Source: an uncultured Erwinia sp.
Lineage (GTDB): Bacteria > Pseudomonadota > Gammaproteobacteria > Enterobacterales > Enterobacteriaceae
Direction of reading: 5' to 3'
DNA: 22,276 nt
NCBI GenBank assembly: GCA_946221915.1
Contig: CAMIKG010000071.1
Coordinates: forward strand, 1 to 22,276
Part shown: positions 7,452-14,651 of the stretch, piece after piece
Layout of the letters: each line of letters begins with the position of its first letter
Numbering within the stretch: the first letter of the stretch is position 1
The notes under the pieces: model-generated
Seen by the model: only the letters and a program-made list of their open reading frames with translations
Told to the model about the DNA's origin: nothing
Databases searched by the model: none
Translations under genes and position numbers: made by a program

Positions 7452-7487
7452 CCGGGCCCCGTTCCTCGATGGGGCCCGGTTGTTTTA
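7452..7487 (+). terminator. terminator-like hairpin in the rpsP leader (possible attenuator)
   Basis: CCGGGCCCC (7452-7460) and GGGGCCCGG (7471-7479) make a 9-bp all-G/C stem with a 10-nt loop, followed by TTGTTTTA (7480-7487). It lies downstream of the rpsP promoter and 18 nt before the rpsP ATG. It can act as terminator for ffh read-through, but every transcript from the rpsP promoter must also pass it. An attenuation or antitermination role is inferred from position only. Confidence 0.75.
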
Positions 7488-7505
7488 TTAACTAAAGAGG
7501 ATGTT

Positions 7506-7754
7506 ATGGTAACAATTCGTTTGGCACGTCACGGCGCTAAAAAGCGTCCGTTCTATCAGGTCGTCGTCACTGACAGCCGTAATGCTCGTAACGGTCGCTT
7601 CATCGAGCGCGTTGGCTTCTTCAACCCGATCGCTTCTGGTCAGGCTGAACCTCTGCGTCTGGATCTGGACCGTATTGAGCACTGGGTTGGCCAGGGCGCA
7701 ACGCTTTCTGATCGCGTTAACGCGCTGATCAAGCAAGCTAAGAAAGCAGCTTAA
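7506..7754 (+). CDS. rpsP: 30S ribosomal protein S16
   Basis: An 82-residue basic protein with the S16 signature: MVTIRLARHGAKKRPFYQVV at the start, then DSRNARNGRFIERVGFFNP. S16 is needed for assembly of the 30S 5' domain. The frame is open upstream to 7419, but the start at 7506 gives the family length and has AGAGG (7496-7500) 5 nt before it. It is the first gene of rpsP-rimM-trmD-rplS, and rimM follows after 18 nt. Confidence 0.99.
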   Translation: MVTIRLARHGAKKRPFYQVVVTDSRNARNGRFIERVGFFNPIASGQAEPLRLDLDRIEHWVGQGATLSDRVNALIKQAKKAA

Positions 7755-7772
7755 TCTGTCACGGTGGTCAAC

Positions 7773-8321
7773 ATGAGCAAGCAACTCACCGCGCAGCCGC
7801 CTGTTACGCCGCTTATTCTCGGCAAAATGGGATCGGCCTACGGTATCCGTGGTTGGCTCAAAGTGTTTTCCTCCACCGAAGACGCTGAAAGCATCTTTGA
7901 CTATCAGCCGTGGTTTATCCAGCGGGCGGGTCAGTGGCAGCTTATCGAACTGGAAGGCTGGAAGCACCACAATCAGGACATGATCATCAAAGTCAAAGGC
8001 ATTGACGATCGTGATGCGGCAGGGCTCCTCACCAATTGCGAAATTGTGGTGGATTCCGAGCAACTGCCAGCGCTGGAAGAGGGTGACTATTACTGGAAAG
8101 ACCTTATTGGTTGCCAGGTAGTGACCACTAAAGGCTACGAACTGGGCAAAGTCACTGAGTTGATGGAAACCGGTTCTAACGACGTCCTCGTCGTGAAGGC
8201 AAACCTGAAAGATGCATTTGGCGCGCAGGAACGGTTAATTCCGTTTCTTGATGAACAGGTTATCAAGAATGTCGATCTCACTACCGGCACTATTGAAGTA
8301 GATTGGGATCCTGGTTTTTGA
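7773..8321 (+). CDS. rimM: 16S rRNA processing / 30S maturation factor RimM
   Basis: RimM binds S19 and the 16S 3' major domain and helps late 30S maturation. The product has 182 residues, as in E. coli. The N-terminal RimM barrel holds LGKMGSAYGIRGWLKVFSSTED at about 18-39. The C-terminal PRC-barrel holds GDYYWKDLIGCQVV and ETGSNDVLVVK, and the end is EVDWDPGF. I chose the ATG at 7773 (MSKQLTAQ) over the GTG at 7764, because it matches the known N-terminus and GGTGG lies just upstream. In E. coli, rimM and trmD are translated far less than the two ribosomal proteins of the same mRNA. Confidence 0.97.
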   Translation: MSKQLTAQPPVTPLILGKMGSAYGIRGWLKVFSSTEDAESIFDYQPWFIQRAGQWQLIELEGWKHHNQDMIIKVKGIDDRDAAGLLTNCEIVVDSEQLPALEEGDYYWKDLIGCQVVTTKGYELGKVTELMETGSNDVLVVKANLKDAFGAQERLIPFLDEQVIKNVDLTTGTIEVDWDPGF

Positions 8322-8356
8322 GCTCCGAACAACGCGGTAACGAAACGACTTCATCA

Positions 8357-9127
8357 ATGTGGATTGGCATTATCAGCCTGTTTCCGGAGATGTTTCGTGC
8401 CATTACCGATTACGGGGTAACCAGCCGGGCAGTAAAAAATGGCCTGCTCAGCATTCAGAGCTGGAGTCCACGTGACTTCACTCATGACCGGCACCGTACC
8501 GTAGACGATCGTCCGTACGGCGGCGGACCGGGGATGCTAATGATGGTTCAGCCCTTACGGGATGCCATCCACGCAGCAAAAGCGGCGGCAGGAGAAGGCG
8601 CTAAGGTGATTTATCTGTCACCTCAGGGTCGCAAACTTGACCAGAATGGCGTTTGCGAACTGGCGACTAACCAGAAGTTGATTCTGGTGTGTGGTCGCTA
8701 TGAAGGGATTGACGAGCGCGTAATCAAAACCGAGATTGACGAAGAATGGTCGATTGGTGATTACGTTCTCAGTGGTGGCGAGCTGCCAGCAATGACGTTG
8801 ATTGATTCGGTCTCCCGGTTAATTCCTGGGGTTCTGGGCAAGCAGGCGTCAGCCGAAGAAGATTCGTTTTCTGATGGTTTGCTGGATTGCCCACACTACA
8901 CCCGCCCTGAAGTGTTAGAGGGGATGGACGTACCGTCAGTATTACTGTCGGGCAACCATGCCGATATTCGCCGCTGGCGCCTGAAACAGTCGCTGGGCCG
9001 TACCTGGCTTAGAAGACCTGAACTTCTGGAAAACCTGGCTCTGACTGAAGAGCAAGCAAGGTTACTGGCGGAATTCCAGCAGGAATTTGCCCGCAACCAA
9101 AACGATGATGCGGCAGGCAGCGCGTAA
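8357..9127 (+). CDS. trmD: tRNA (guanine-37-N1)-methyltransferase
   Basis: TrmD puts the m1G37 methyl group next to the anticodon of tRNAs reading CNN codons plus some others, which prevents +1 frameshifting. The product has 256 residues (E. coli 255). It is a SPOUT enzyme with the trefoil-knot AdoMet site visible in IYLSPQGRKLDQ, LVCGRYEGIDERV and SIGDYVLSGGELPAM. DCPHYTRPE and the RRWRLKQSLGRTWLRRPELL segment form the C-terminal tRNA-binding part. The start at 8357 (MWIGIISLFPEMF) matches the family. There is no clear ribosome binding site before it, in keeping with weak translation. The gap from rimM is 35 nt. Confidence 0.98.
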   Translation: MWIGIISLFPEMFRAITDYGVTSRAVKNGLLSIQSWSPRDFTHDRHRTVDDRPYGGGPGMLMMVQPLRDAIHAAKAAAGEGAKVIYLSPQGRKLDQNGVCELATNQKLILVCGRYEGIDERVIKTEIDEEWSIGDYVLSGGELPAMTLIDSVSRLIPGVLGKQASAEEDSFSDGLLDCPHYTRPEVLEGMDVPSVLLSGNHADIRRWRLKQSLGRTWLRRPELLENLALTEEQARLLAEFQQEFARNQNDDAAGSA

Positions 9128-9173
9128 CGCGGCCTCCTTAAATATCAGTTTACCCAGGATAAGAGATTTAATT

Positions 9174-9521
9174 ATGAGCAACATTATTAAGCAACTTGAA
9201 CAAGAGCAGATGAAACAGGACGTACCGTCCTTCCGTCCGGGTGATTCCGTGGAAGTGAAAGTATGGGTCGTTGAAGGTTCTAAAAAACGTCTGCAGGCAT
9301 TCGAGGGCGTGGTTATCGCTATTCGTAACCGCGGTCTGCACTCTGCATTCACTGTTCGTAAGATTTCCAACGGCGAAGGTGTTGAGCGTGTATTCCAGAC
9401 TCACTCACCAGTCATCGACAGCATCACCGTGAAACGTCGTGGCGCCGTGCGTAAAGCGAAACTGTACTACCTGCGTGAGCGTACTGGTAAGTCTGCTCGT
9501 ATCAAAGAGCGTCTTAACTAA
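9174..9521 (+). CDS. rplS: 50S ribosomal protein L19
   Basis: A 115-residue protein with the full L19 pattern: MSNIIKQLEQEQMKQD, FRPGDSVEVKVWVVEG, KKRLQAFEGVVIAIRNRG, ERVFQTHSP and the basic C-terminus. L19 sits at the 30S-50S interface. The frame is open upstream to 9087, but the ATG at 9174 gives the exact family N-terminus and length. It closes the operon and is followed by a strong terminator. Confidence 0.99.
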   Translation: MSNIIKQLEQEQMKQDVPSFRPGDSVEVKVWVVEGSKKRLQAFEGVVIAIRNRGLHSAFTVRKISNGEGVERVFQTHSPVIDSITVKRRGAVRKAKLYYLRERTGKSARIKERLN

Positions 9522-9558
9522 GGTATCGCTTTCGCGACATCTCAAAGTTAATGTGAAT

Positions 9559-9590
9559 AAGGGGCTGACCGAAAGGTTGGCCCCTTTTTT
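9559..9590 (+). terminator. terminator of the rpsP-rplS operon
   Basis: AAGGGGCTGACC (9559-9570) pairs with GGTTGGCCCCTT (9575-9586) through 12 bp with two G-U pairs, a GAAA tetraloop, and six T residues (9585-9590). This is a textbook Rho-independent terminator. Confidence 0.95.
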
Positions 9591-9731
9591 GTTGCGTCCA
9601 GATCGTGTCGTGCGCTGCCTTACCAGGGGATTTCCCTGCTGATTAGCGTGCTGGATATTTTTTTCCGGTGAAAAATGAACGATAGTGTCTGGTCATGAGG
9701 TCATTTCACACCCGTTAAAAAGGAATTCGCC

Positions 9732-10436
9732 ATGACCCGATTCAATCAGTACCAGCAACCCATCGGTGATGCCTTACCTGACTGGCAGCCGGTGAGTGCG
9801 CCGCCGCGCGTTACGGTAAGCGGGCGCTACTGCCGTCTGGAACCTTTGTCTCACCGCCATGCTGATGCGCTGCTTTCCGCTTATGCTCAGGCTGCCGATG
9901 AACGTGACTGGACTTATCTGACAGGTGCGCGACCAAAAGACATCGATGAATGCCGTGCATGGATCGAGGAGAAGGTGGCTGATCCTGCGCTGGTGCCCGT
10001 CGCCATTGTCGATCAGCGCACAGAACAGGCGGTGGGTATCGCCTGCTATATGCGCATCGACAGCAATAATGGCGTGCTGGAACTCGGCCATCTCACCTGG
10101 TCGCCGCTGATGCAGCGGACGGTGCTGGGTACAGAAGCGCTGTGGCTGATGCTGAAAACCACCTTCGAACTGGGTTACCGCCGCTGTGAGTGGAAGTGTG
10201 ACTCGCTCAATGCGCCATCGCGCAAAGCAGCAGAACGGCTGGGATTCCGCTGGGAAGGGACTTTCCGCCAGATGATGGCGCGGCACAACCGCAACCGCGA
10301 TACTGACTGGCTGTCGATTATTGATGGTGAATGGCCGGCAATCGATCGCGCGATACAGCACTGGCTCGATCCGCAAAATTTCACTGCGGACGGAAAGCAA
10401 ATTCAGCGGCTGGAAAGCCTACACCGCACGGTGTAA
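9732..10436 (+). CDS. GNAT-family N-acetyltransferase (RimJ/RimL-like)
   Basis: A 234-residue protein with an acetyl-CoA-dependent GNAT fold of the Acetyltransf_3 group (PF13302). After an N-terminal extension (NQYQQPIGDALPDWQPV), the domain starts near residue 30 (VSGRYCRLEPLSHRHADALL). The acetyl-CoA region is near 118-150 (LGHLTWSPLMQRTVLGTEALWLM), and the typical C-terminal motif is SLNAPSRKAAERLGFRWEGTFRQ (about 160-182). The substrate is unknown; relatives act on protein N-termini or small molecules. AAGGAA (9719-9724) precedes the ATG. In E. coli the yfiR-yfiN-yfiB genes stand at this place. The 3' end overlaps the next, convergent gene by 18 bp. Confidence 0.85.
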   Translation: MTRFNQYQQPIGDALPDWQPVSAPPRVTVSGRYCRLEPLSHRHADALLSAYAQAADERDWTYLTGARPKDIDECRAWIEEKVADPALVPVAIVDQRTEQAVGIACYMRIDSNNGVLELGHLTWSPLMQRTVLGTEALWLMLKTTFELGYRRCEWKCDSLNAPSRKAAERLGFRWEGTFRQMMARHNRNRDTDWLSIIDGEWPAIDRAIQHWLDPQNFTADGKQIQRLESLHRTV

Positions 10437-10934
10437 ATGGTAGATAGCGGTATTTACCGGGCCGCTGGTTAGCACGATTAAACCGTAGCGCATATCGACC
10501 AGCTCAGCGCCACTGGCAACAGCCACCGCACGGCTGGCGATATTGCTTTCTGCCGCCAGAATTTCAATCGTGTTGATCTCTGCGCGCTGGAATGCCCGTT
10601 GCGCCAGCAATGTTACCGCCTGGCGGGCGATCCCTTTGCGCTGCTGACTCTGGCGTACCCAGTAGCCGATGGAGCACAGCGCACCGCTTTGCTGTGGATA
10701 ACGCAATCCGGCGCCGCCCAGCAATTGCTCCTGCTCATCATAGATCCCCCATTCATCGGCGATACCTTTAGCCTGCTGTTGATGGGTAAAACTGAACCAC
10801 TGACGGGCTTCCTCTTCACGATAATCAGCATGCGCCCAGCTAAGCCAGGGTAACAAACTGTTCAGCGATTCATTGATGGCACTGGCGAAAGCGCTCGCGT
10901 CCTGCATTGCGAAAGGGCGCAGCTGGATATTCAT
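10419..10934 (-). CDS. GNAT-family N-acetyltransferase (RimJ/RimL-like)
   Basis: A 171-residue acetyltransferase of the RimJ/RimL type (PF13302). It starts with MNIQLRPFAMQDASAFASAINESL, and has IGYWVRQSQQRKGIARQAVTLL with a canonical Q-R-K-G-I-A acetyl-CoA motif near residues 98-106. The later AAESNIASRAVAVASGAEL segment is the usual second motif. SWAHADYREEEARQWF resembles RimL/YdaF-type proteins that acetylate ribosomal L7/L12 or related substrates, but the substrate cannot be told from sequence. The ATG at 10934 is chosen over one 21 nt farther upstream because AGGGAG lies 6 nt before it. It is convergent with and overlaps the preceding GNAT gene. The two are only distantly alike, so a recent duplication is unlikely. 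Confidence 0.85.
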   Translation of the reverse strand: MNIQLRPFAMQDASAFASAINESLNSLLPWLSWAHADYREEEARQWFSFTHQQQAKGIADEWGIYDEQEQLLGGAGLRYPQQSGALCSIGYWVRQSQQRKGIARQAVTLLAQRAFQRAEINTIEILAAESNIASRAVAVASGAELVDMRYGLIVLTSGPVNTAIYHLHRAV

Positions 10935-11060
10935 AGACGTCTCCCTGTGTGTCATGTCAGGTATACAGCATAAAAAAAATTTTTGCCGTAAGCGATCTTT
11001 CTCCAGGTTGCAGATTTAACAGCATATTTTAGTTTTGAGACAGATAAAATATCGCCATGG

Positions 11061-11078
11061 TGTAAATATATATTTACG
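11061..11078. promoter_or_regulatory. TyrR box (strong, upstream)
   Basis: TGTAAA-N6-TTTACG matches the TyrR consensus TGTAAA-N6-TTTACA at 11 of 12 positions, including the invariant G and C. It lies about 98 bp (centre to centre) before the next box. E. coli aroF also has a distal strong box that is thought to act with the proximal ones in tyrosine-dependent repression. Confidence 0.8.
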
Positions 11079-11158
11079 ATTTTGGTGAGCGCGGTGTTTT
11101 GTTTATATATATGATTTTATGGTTATTTTTGTGGTATTATGAGATTTATAAATTATAG

Positions 11159-11176
11159 TGGTAAATAAAGTGTACA
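11159..11176. promoter_or_regulatory. TyrR box (proximal, moderately strong)
   Basis: TGGTAA-N6-TGTACA matches the TyrR consensus at 10 of 12 positions and keeps the invariant G and C. It is 22 bp centre to centre from the weak box at 11181-11198, a spacing typical of strong/weak TyrR box pairs. Confidence 0.65.
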
Positions 11177-11180
11177 TTGA

Positions 11181-11198
11181 TGGATTACATAATTTACG
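11181..11198. promoter_or_regulatory. TyrR box (proximal, weak)
   Basis: TGGATT-N6-TTTACG matches 8 of 12 consensus positions with the invariant G and C. It overlaps the likely aroF promoter, so TyrR hexamer binding with tyrosine would block RNA polymerase. Confidence 0.55.
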
Positions 11199-11272
11199 CA
11201 CTATGGTAAAGTAACGCTCACCTCACAGAGGATCACCACGAACGCATAAACGAGTAAGTAAGGATCAGGATC

Positions 11273-12352
11273 ATGCAAAAAGACGCGCTGAATAATGTTC
11301 ATATCGCCGACGAACAGGTACTTATCACCCCGGAAGAGCTGAAAAATAAATTTCCGCTTAATGCCCAGCTGGAAGCGCAGATTGCTGCTTCACGTCAGAC
11401 CATCTCTGACATTATGGCCGGAAAAGATCATCGCCTGCTGGTGGTATGCGGACCCTGCTCAATTCACGATCCTGAAGCTGCCCTCGAATATGCCCGTTCG
11501 TTAAAAGATCTCTCTGATCAGCTGAAGGATCAGCTGTATATCGTTATGCGCGTCTATTTTGAAAAACCCCGTACCACTGTCGGCTGGAAAGGGCTTATCA
11601 ACGATCCTTACATGGATAACTCGTTTGATATGGAAGCGGGCCTGCATATTGCGCGTCGCCTGCTGGTGAACCTCGTGGAAATGGGCCTGCCGCTGGCGAC
11701 AGAAGCGCTGGACCCGAACAGCCCACAATACCTTGGCGACCTGTTCAGCTGGTCGGCGATTGGCGCGCGTACCACCGAATCACAAACGCACCGTGAAATG
11801 GCTTCTGGACTGTCGATGCCGGTTGGCTTCAAAAACGGTACTGACGGCAGCCTTGCCACTGCGATTAACGCCATGCGTGCCGCAGCGATGCCACACCGTT
11901 TTGTCGGTATTAACCAGTCAGGCCAGGTGTGCCTGCTGCAGACTCAGGGCAACCCCGATGGTCATGTGATCCTGCGCGGTGGTAAAGCGCCGAACTACGG
12001 CCCGGAAGATGTTGCCCAGTGTGAAAAAGAGATGCTTCAGGCGGGACTCCGTCCATCCTTGATGATAGATTGCAGTCATGGTAACTCCAACAAAGACTAT
12101 CGTCGTCAGCCGGGTGTGGCTGAGTCTGCCGTCGCGCAGATTAAGGATGGCAACCGTTCGATTATCGGCCTGATGCTGGAAAGCCACATTCACGAAGGCA
12201 ACCAGTCTTCTGAGCAGCCGCGCAGTGAAATGCGCTACGGTGTTTCCGTGACTGATGCATGCATCAACTGGGAAACCACCGAGACACTGCTGCGCAATAT
12301 CCATCAGAGCCTGGACGGAGTGCTGACGGCGCGTCTGTCACAAGAGGTTTAA
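11273..12352 (+). CDS. aroF: DAHP synthase, tyrosine-sensitive
   Basis: AroF condenses phosphoenolpyruvate and erythrose-4-phosphate to DAHP, the first step of the shikimate pathway, and is feedback-inhibited by tyrosine. The product has 359 residues (E. coli 356) and is AroF-like from the N-terminus (MQKDALNNVHI, including N8 known to matter for tyrosine inhibition). Active-site segments are VVCGPCSIHD with the metal-ligand cysteine C62, RVYFEKPRTTVGWKGLINDP, ATEALDPNSPQY, GARTTESQTHRE, VGFKNGTDG and DCSHGNSNKD. The C-terminus ends SQEV, slightly longer than E. coli. AAGGA precedes the ATG by 8 nt. It is co-transcribed with tyrA (2-nt gap) under the TyrR boxes. Confidence 0.98.
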   Translation: MQKDALNNVHIADEQVLITPEELKNKFPLNAQLEAQIAASRQTISDIMAGKDHRLLVVCGPCSIHDPEAALEYARSLKDLSDQLKDQLYIVMRVYFEKPRTTVGWKGLINDPYMDNSFDMEAGLHIARRLLVNLVEMGLPLATEALDPNSPQYLGDLFSWSAIGARTTESQTHREMASGLSMPVGFKNGTDGSLATAINAMRAAAMPHRFVGINQSGQVCLLQTQGNPDGHVILRGGKAPNYGPEDVAQCEKEMLQAGLRPSLMIDCSHGNSNKDYRRQPGVAESAVAQIKDGNRSIIGLMLESHIHEGNQSSEQPRSEMRYGVSVTDACINWETTETLLRNIHQSLDGVLTARLSQEV

Positions 12353-12354
12353 TT

Positions 12355-13476
12355 ATGGTGGCTGAACTGACCGCGCTACGCGATCAAATTGATGAAGTTG
12401 ATAAAGCGCTGCTCGATCTGCTGGCCAGACGGCTCGAACTGGTCGCTGAAGTTGGTGAAGTAAAGAGCCGTTACGGATTACCGATTTATGTACCGGAACG
12501 CGAAGCCTCAATGCTGGCTTCGCGGCGCAAAGAGGCGGAAGCGCTCGGTGTGCCACCGGATTTGATTGAGGATGTGTTGCGCCGTGTGATGCGCGAATCC
12601 TACTCAAGCGAGAACGACAAAGGCTTTAAAACCCTCTGTCCCGATCTACGTCCGGTGGTGATTGTCGGCGGTAAAGGGCAGATGGGACGTCTGTTTGAGA
12701 AAATGCTGACACTGTCTGGCTATCAGGTGCAGATCCTCGATAAAGAAGAGTGGGGCCAGGCAGAGGCAATGCTGAGTAACGCCGGCATGGTGATCATTAG
12801 TGTGCCGATCCATCTTACGGAACAGGTGATTGCTGAGCTGCCAAAACTGCCGGATGACTGCATTCTGGTGGATCTGGCCTCGGTGAAAAACCGTCCGCTG
12901 CAGGCGATGCTGGCGGCGCATAGCGGTCCGGTTCTTGGTCTGCATCCGATGTTCGGCCCGGACAGCGGTAGCCTGGCGAAACAGGTGGTGGTGTGGTGCG
13001 ACGGGCGTCAGCCGGAAGCCTACCAGTGGCTGCTGGAGCAAATCCAGGTGTGGGGGGCGCGTCTGCATCGCATCAGCGCTGTGGAACACGATCAGCATAT
13101 GGCGTTTATCCAGGCGCTGCGCCATTTCGCGACTTTTGCTTATGGTCTGCATCTGGCGGAGGAGAATGTGCAGCTTGAGCAGTTGCTGGCACTGTCATCG
13201 CCGATTTACCGCCTTGAACTGGCGATGGTCGGGCGTCTGTTTGCTCAGGACCCGCAGCTGTATGCGGACATTATTATGTCCTCGGAGCGCAATCTGGAGC
13301 TGATTAAACGTTATCACCAGCGCTTTGGCGAGGCGATTCAGTTGCTGGAGCACGGTGATAAACAGGCGTTTATCGACAGTTTCCGTCGTGTGGAACACTG
13401 GTTTGGTGATTATGCCAAACGCTTCCTCGTGGAAAGCCGCACGTTGCTGCGTCAGGCGAACGACAGTCGTCCCTGA
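12355..13476 (+). CDS. tyrA: bifunctional chorismate mutase / prephenate dehydrogenase
   Basis: TyrA turns chorismate into prephenate and then into 4-hydroxyphenylpyruvate with NAD+, the tyrosine branch. The product has 373 residues, as in E. coli. The AroQ chorismate mutase domain is residues 1 to about 90 (MVAELTALRDQIDEVDKALL, with RRLELVAEVGEVK). The dehydrogenase domain follows, with the nucleotide-binding VVIVGGKGQMGRLFEKML segment near 100 (GGKGQMG where E. coli has GGGGQMG). VDLASVKN, GLHPMFGPD and the ISAVEHDQHMAFIQALRHF helix with catalytic histidines come after. The open frame extends upstream into aroF, but the ATG at 12355 has AAGAGG (12342-12347) and matches the known start. It is tightly coupled to aroF. 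Confidence 0.98.
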   Translation: MVAELTALRDQIDEVDKALLDLLARRLELVAEVGEVKSRYGLPIYVPEREASMLASRRKEAEALGVPPDLIEDVLRRVMRESYSSENDKGFKTLCPDLRPVVIVGGKGQMGRLFEKMLTLSGYQVQILDKEEWGQAEAMLSNAGMVIISVPIHLTEQVIAELPKLPDDCILVDLASVKNRPLQAMLAAHSGPVLGLHPMFGPDSGSLAKQVVVWCDGRQPEAYQWLLEQIQVWGARLHRISAVEHDQHMAFIQALRHFATFAYGLHLAEENVQLEQLLALSSPIYRLELAMVGRLFAQDPQLYADIIMSSERNLELIKRYHQRFGEAIQLLEHGDKQAFIDSFRRVEHWFGDYAKRFLVESRTLLRQANDSRP

Positions 13477-13492
13477 ACAGACAAAGAAGAAT

Positions 13493-13520
13493 AAAAACCG
13501 GGGATTTCCCGGTTTTTTTT
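13493..13520. terminator. terminator after aroF-tyrA (probably bidirectional)
   Basis: CCGGG (13498-13502) pairs with CCCGG (13508-13512), extended by five A-T pairs (13493-13497 with 13513-13517), and is followed by a run of eight T (13513-13520). The A-run on the left gives a U-run on the minus strand, so it can also stop the convergent binding-protein gene. Confidence 0.92.
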
Positions 13521-13589
13521 ACCGGTTAAAACCATCCAGGCCGGCCACAGGATATGACGCCTGGCGGTAGTGAGAAACTGCAACTATCT

Positions 13590-14639
13590 TTACGCGCCCC
13601 TGTAATCCGTGCGATAAAAGCGCTGATACCACTGCTGCGCCAGCTTATGCATATCAATATCGGCAAACTTTTGCGGATAGAGTTTTTTCGCCATCCACAA
13701 TTCGCCCAGTCCGAGTGCTTCCGGCATCGGATAACCCCAGGCCTTTGCATACTCCGGCATTAGCCAGACGCGCCGATGTTGTACCGCATCAATCACCTGC
13801 CAGCTGGTATCGTGGCGAATTTCATCAGGCACTTTCGGGTAGCGATCCTGGACAAAAATCACCTGTGGATTCCATGCCAGCACCTGCTCCAGCGACACCT
13901 GCTTAAAGCCCTTCACCGTGGCGGCAGCCACATTCAGCGCCCCGGCATGCGCCATCATCAGCCCGGTGTATTTGCCGGAACCATAAGTCGTCAGGTCAGG
14001 ATTCGCCATATACACACGAATGCGCTGTTGTGGGGCGATATCCTCCAGCCGCTGGTTGATCAGTGCGCGCTGGGCAAAGGCCGCCTGAATTAAGGCTTCA
14101 GCCTGTTGCTGACGGTTCACGACTTCACCAATCAACCGAATGCCCTCTTTCAGCCCCTGGTCATAAGCCTGCTCTTCATCCTGCAGAGTGGGGTTGAGCT
14201 GCGCCTGCTGTTTTTCATCTCCAGCACGCAGGGAGATGGCAATCACTGGAATACCGAGCTGCGAGATTTTATCGATCATCTCCTGCGGCGCGTAGTTGGT
14301 GACGAACACCACCTGCGGGTGCAGCGCAACCAGCTGTTCAGCATCGACATGGGTTAAATCACCCAGCAGAGGAATCGTGTTGAGTGCGGGTACCAGCCGC
14401 TGGTAGTTATCGCCCAGCTGCTGTTTCCAGTTACTAAGGATGCCGACCATTTTGTCAGTAGCGTCGAGCTGTACCAGCAGGTTCAGCGTCTGATGTTGTA
14501 ACACCACTACGCGATCAACCTGATCAGGGATGGTGACCTTCCGGCCCAGCTGATCGGTGACCTGGCGTGCGGCTTGCGAAGAAAAAGAAAGGAACAGTAA
14601 CAGTAGCCATGCTGCGTAGTGGTTTATCCGTGTTGTCAT
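13590..14639 (-). CDS. ABC transporter periplasmic substrate-binding protein (FepB/BtuF class; possibly molybdate, MolA-like)
   Basis: A 349-residue class III (helical-backbone) binding protein of the TroA/FepB/BtuF superfamily (PF01497, COG0614). A cleavable signal peptide covers residues 1-23 (hydrophobic AAWLLLLFLSFSS, cut after SQA). The mature part starts RQVTDQLGRKVTIPDQVDRVVVLQ. The first lobe includes LLGDLTHVDAEQLVALHPQVVFV, and the second has RVYMANPDLTTYGSGKYTGLMMAHAGALNVAA and QVSLEQVLAWNPQVIFVQDRYP. Members carry iron chelates, cobalamin, haem or, in Haemophilus MolA, molybdate/tungstate. The ModE-like palindrome before the gene favours molybdate. The ATG at 14639 is chosen over a GTG at 14648 because AAGGTG lies 6 nt before it. 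No permease or ATPase gene is adjacent. In E. coli tyrA and pheA are direct neighbours, so this gene is an insertion. Confidence 0.85.
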   Translation of the reverse strand: MTTRINHYAAWLLLLFLSFSSQAARQVTDQLGRKVTIPDQVDRVVVLQHQTLNLLVQLDATDKMVGILSNWKQQLGDNYQRLVPALNTIPLLGDLTHVDAEQLVALHPQVVFVTNYAPQEMIDKISQLGIPVIAISLRAGDEKQQAQLNPTLQDEEQAYDQGLKEGIRLIGEVVNRQQQAEALIQAAFAQRALINQRLEDIAPQQRIRVYMANPDLTTYGSGKYTGLMMAHAGALNVAAATVKGFKQVSLEQVLAWNPQVIFVQDRYPKVPDEIRHDTSWQVIDAVQHRRVWLMPEYAKAWGYPMPEALGLGELWMAKKLYPQKFADIDMHKLAQQWYQRFYRTDYRGA

Positions 14640-14651
14640 ATCAGTCACCTT

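Larger units (their letters stand above)
10935..11272. other. 338-bp A/T-rich regulatory region before aroF
   Basis: No gene is seen here. The left part holds the ribosome binding site and presumed promoter of the minus-strand GNAT gene. From about 11030 to 11215 it is strongly A/T-rich and contains three TyrR-like boxes. A weak aroF promoter is possible: TTGATG at 11177-11182 and TATGGT at 11202-11207 are 19 bp apart, so the match is poor and the exact start is uncertain. AAGGA at 11260-11264 is the aroF ribosome binding site. Confidence 0.7.

Noticed and set aside
7419..7505. N-terminal extension of rpsP
   Set aside because: The extension would be translated through the promoter region and the GC-rich leader hairpin, and S16 has a fixed 82-residue length.
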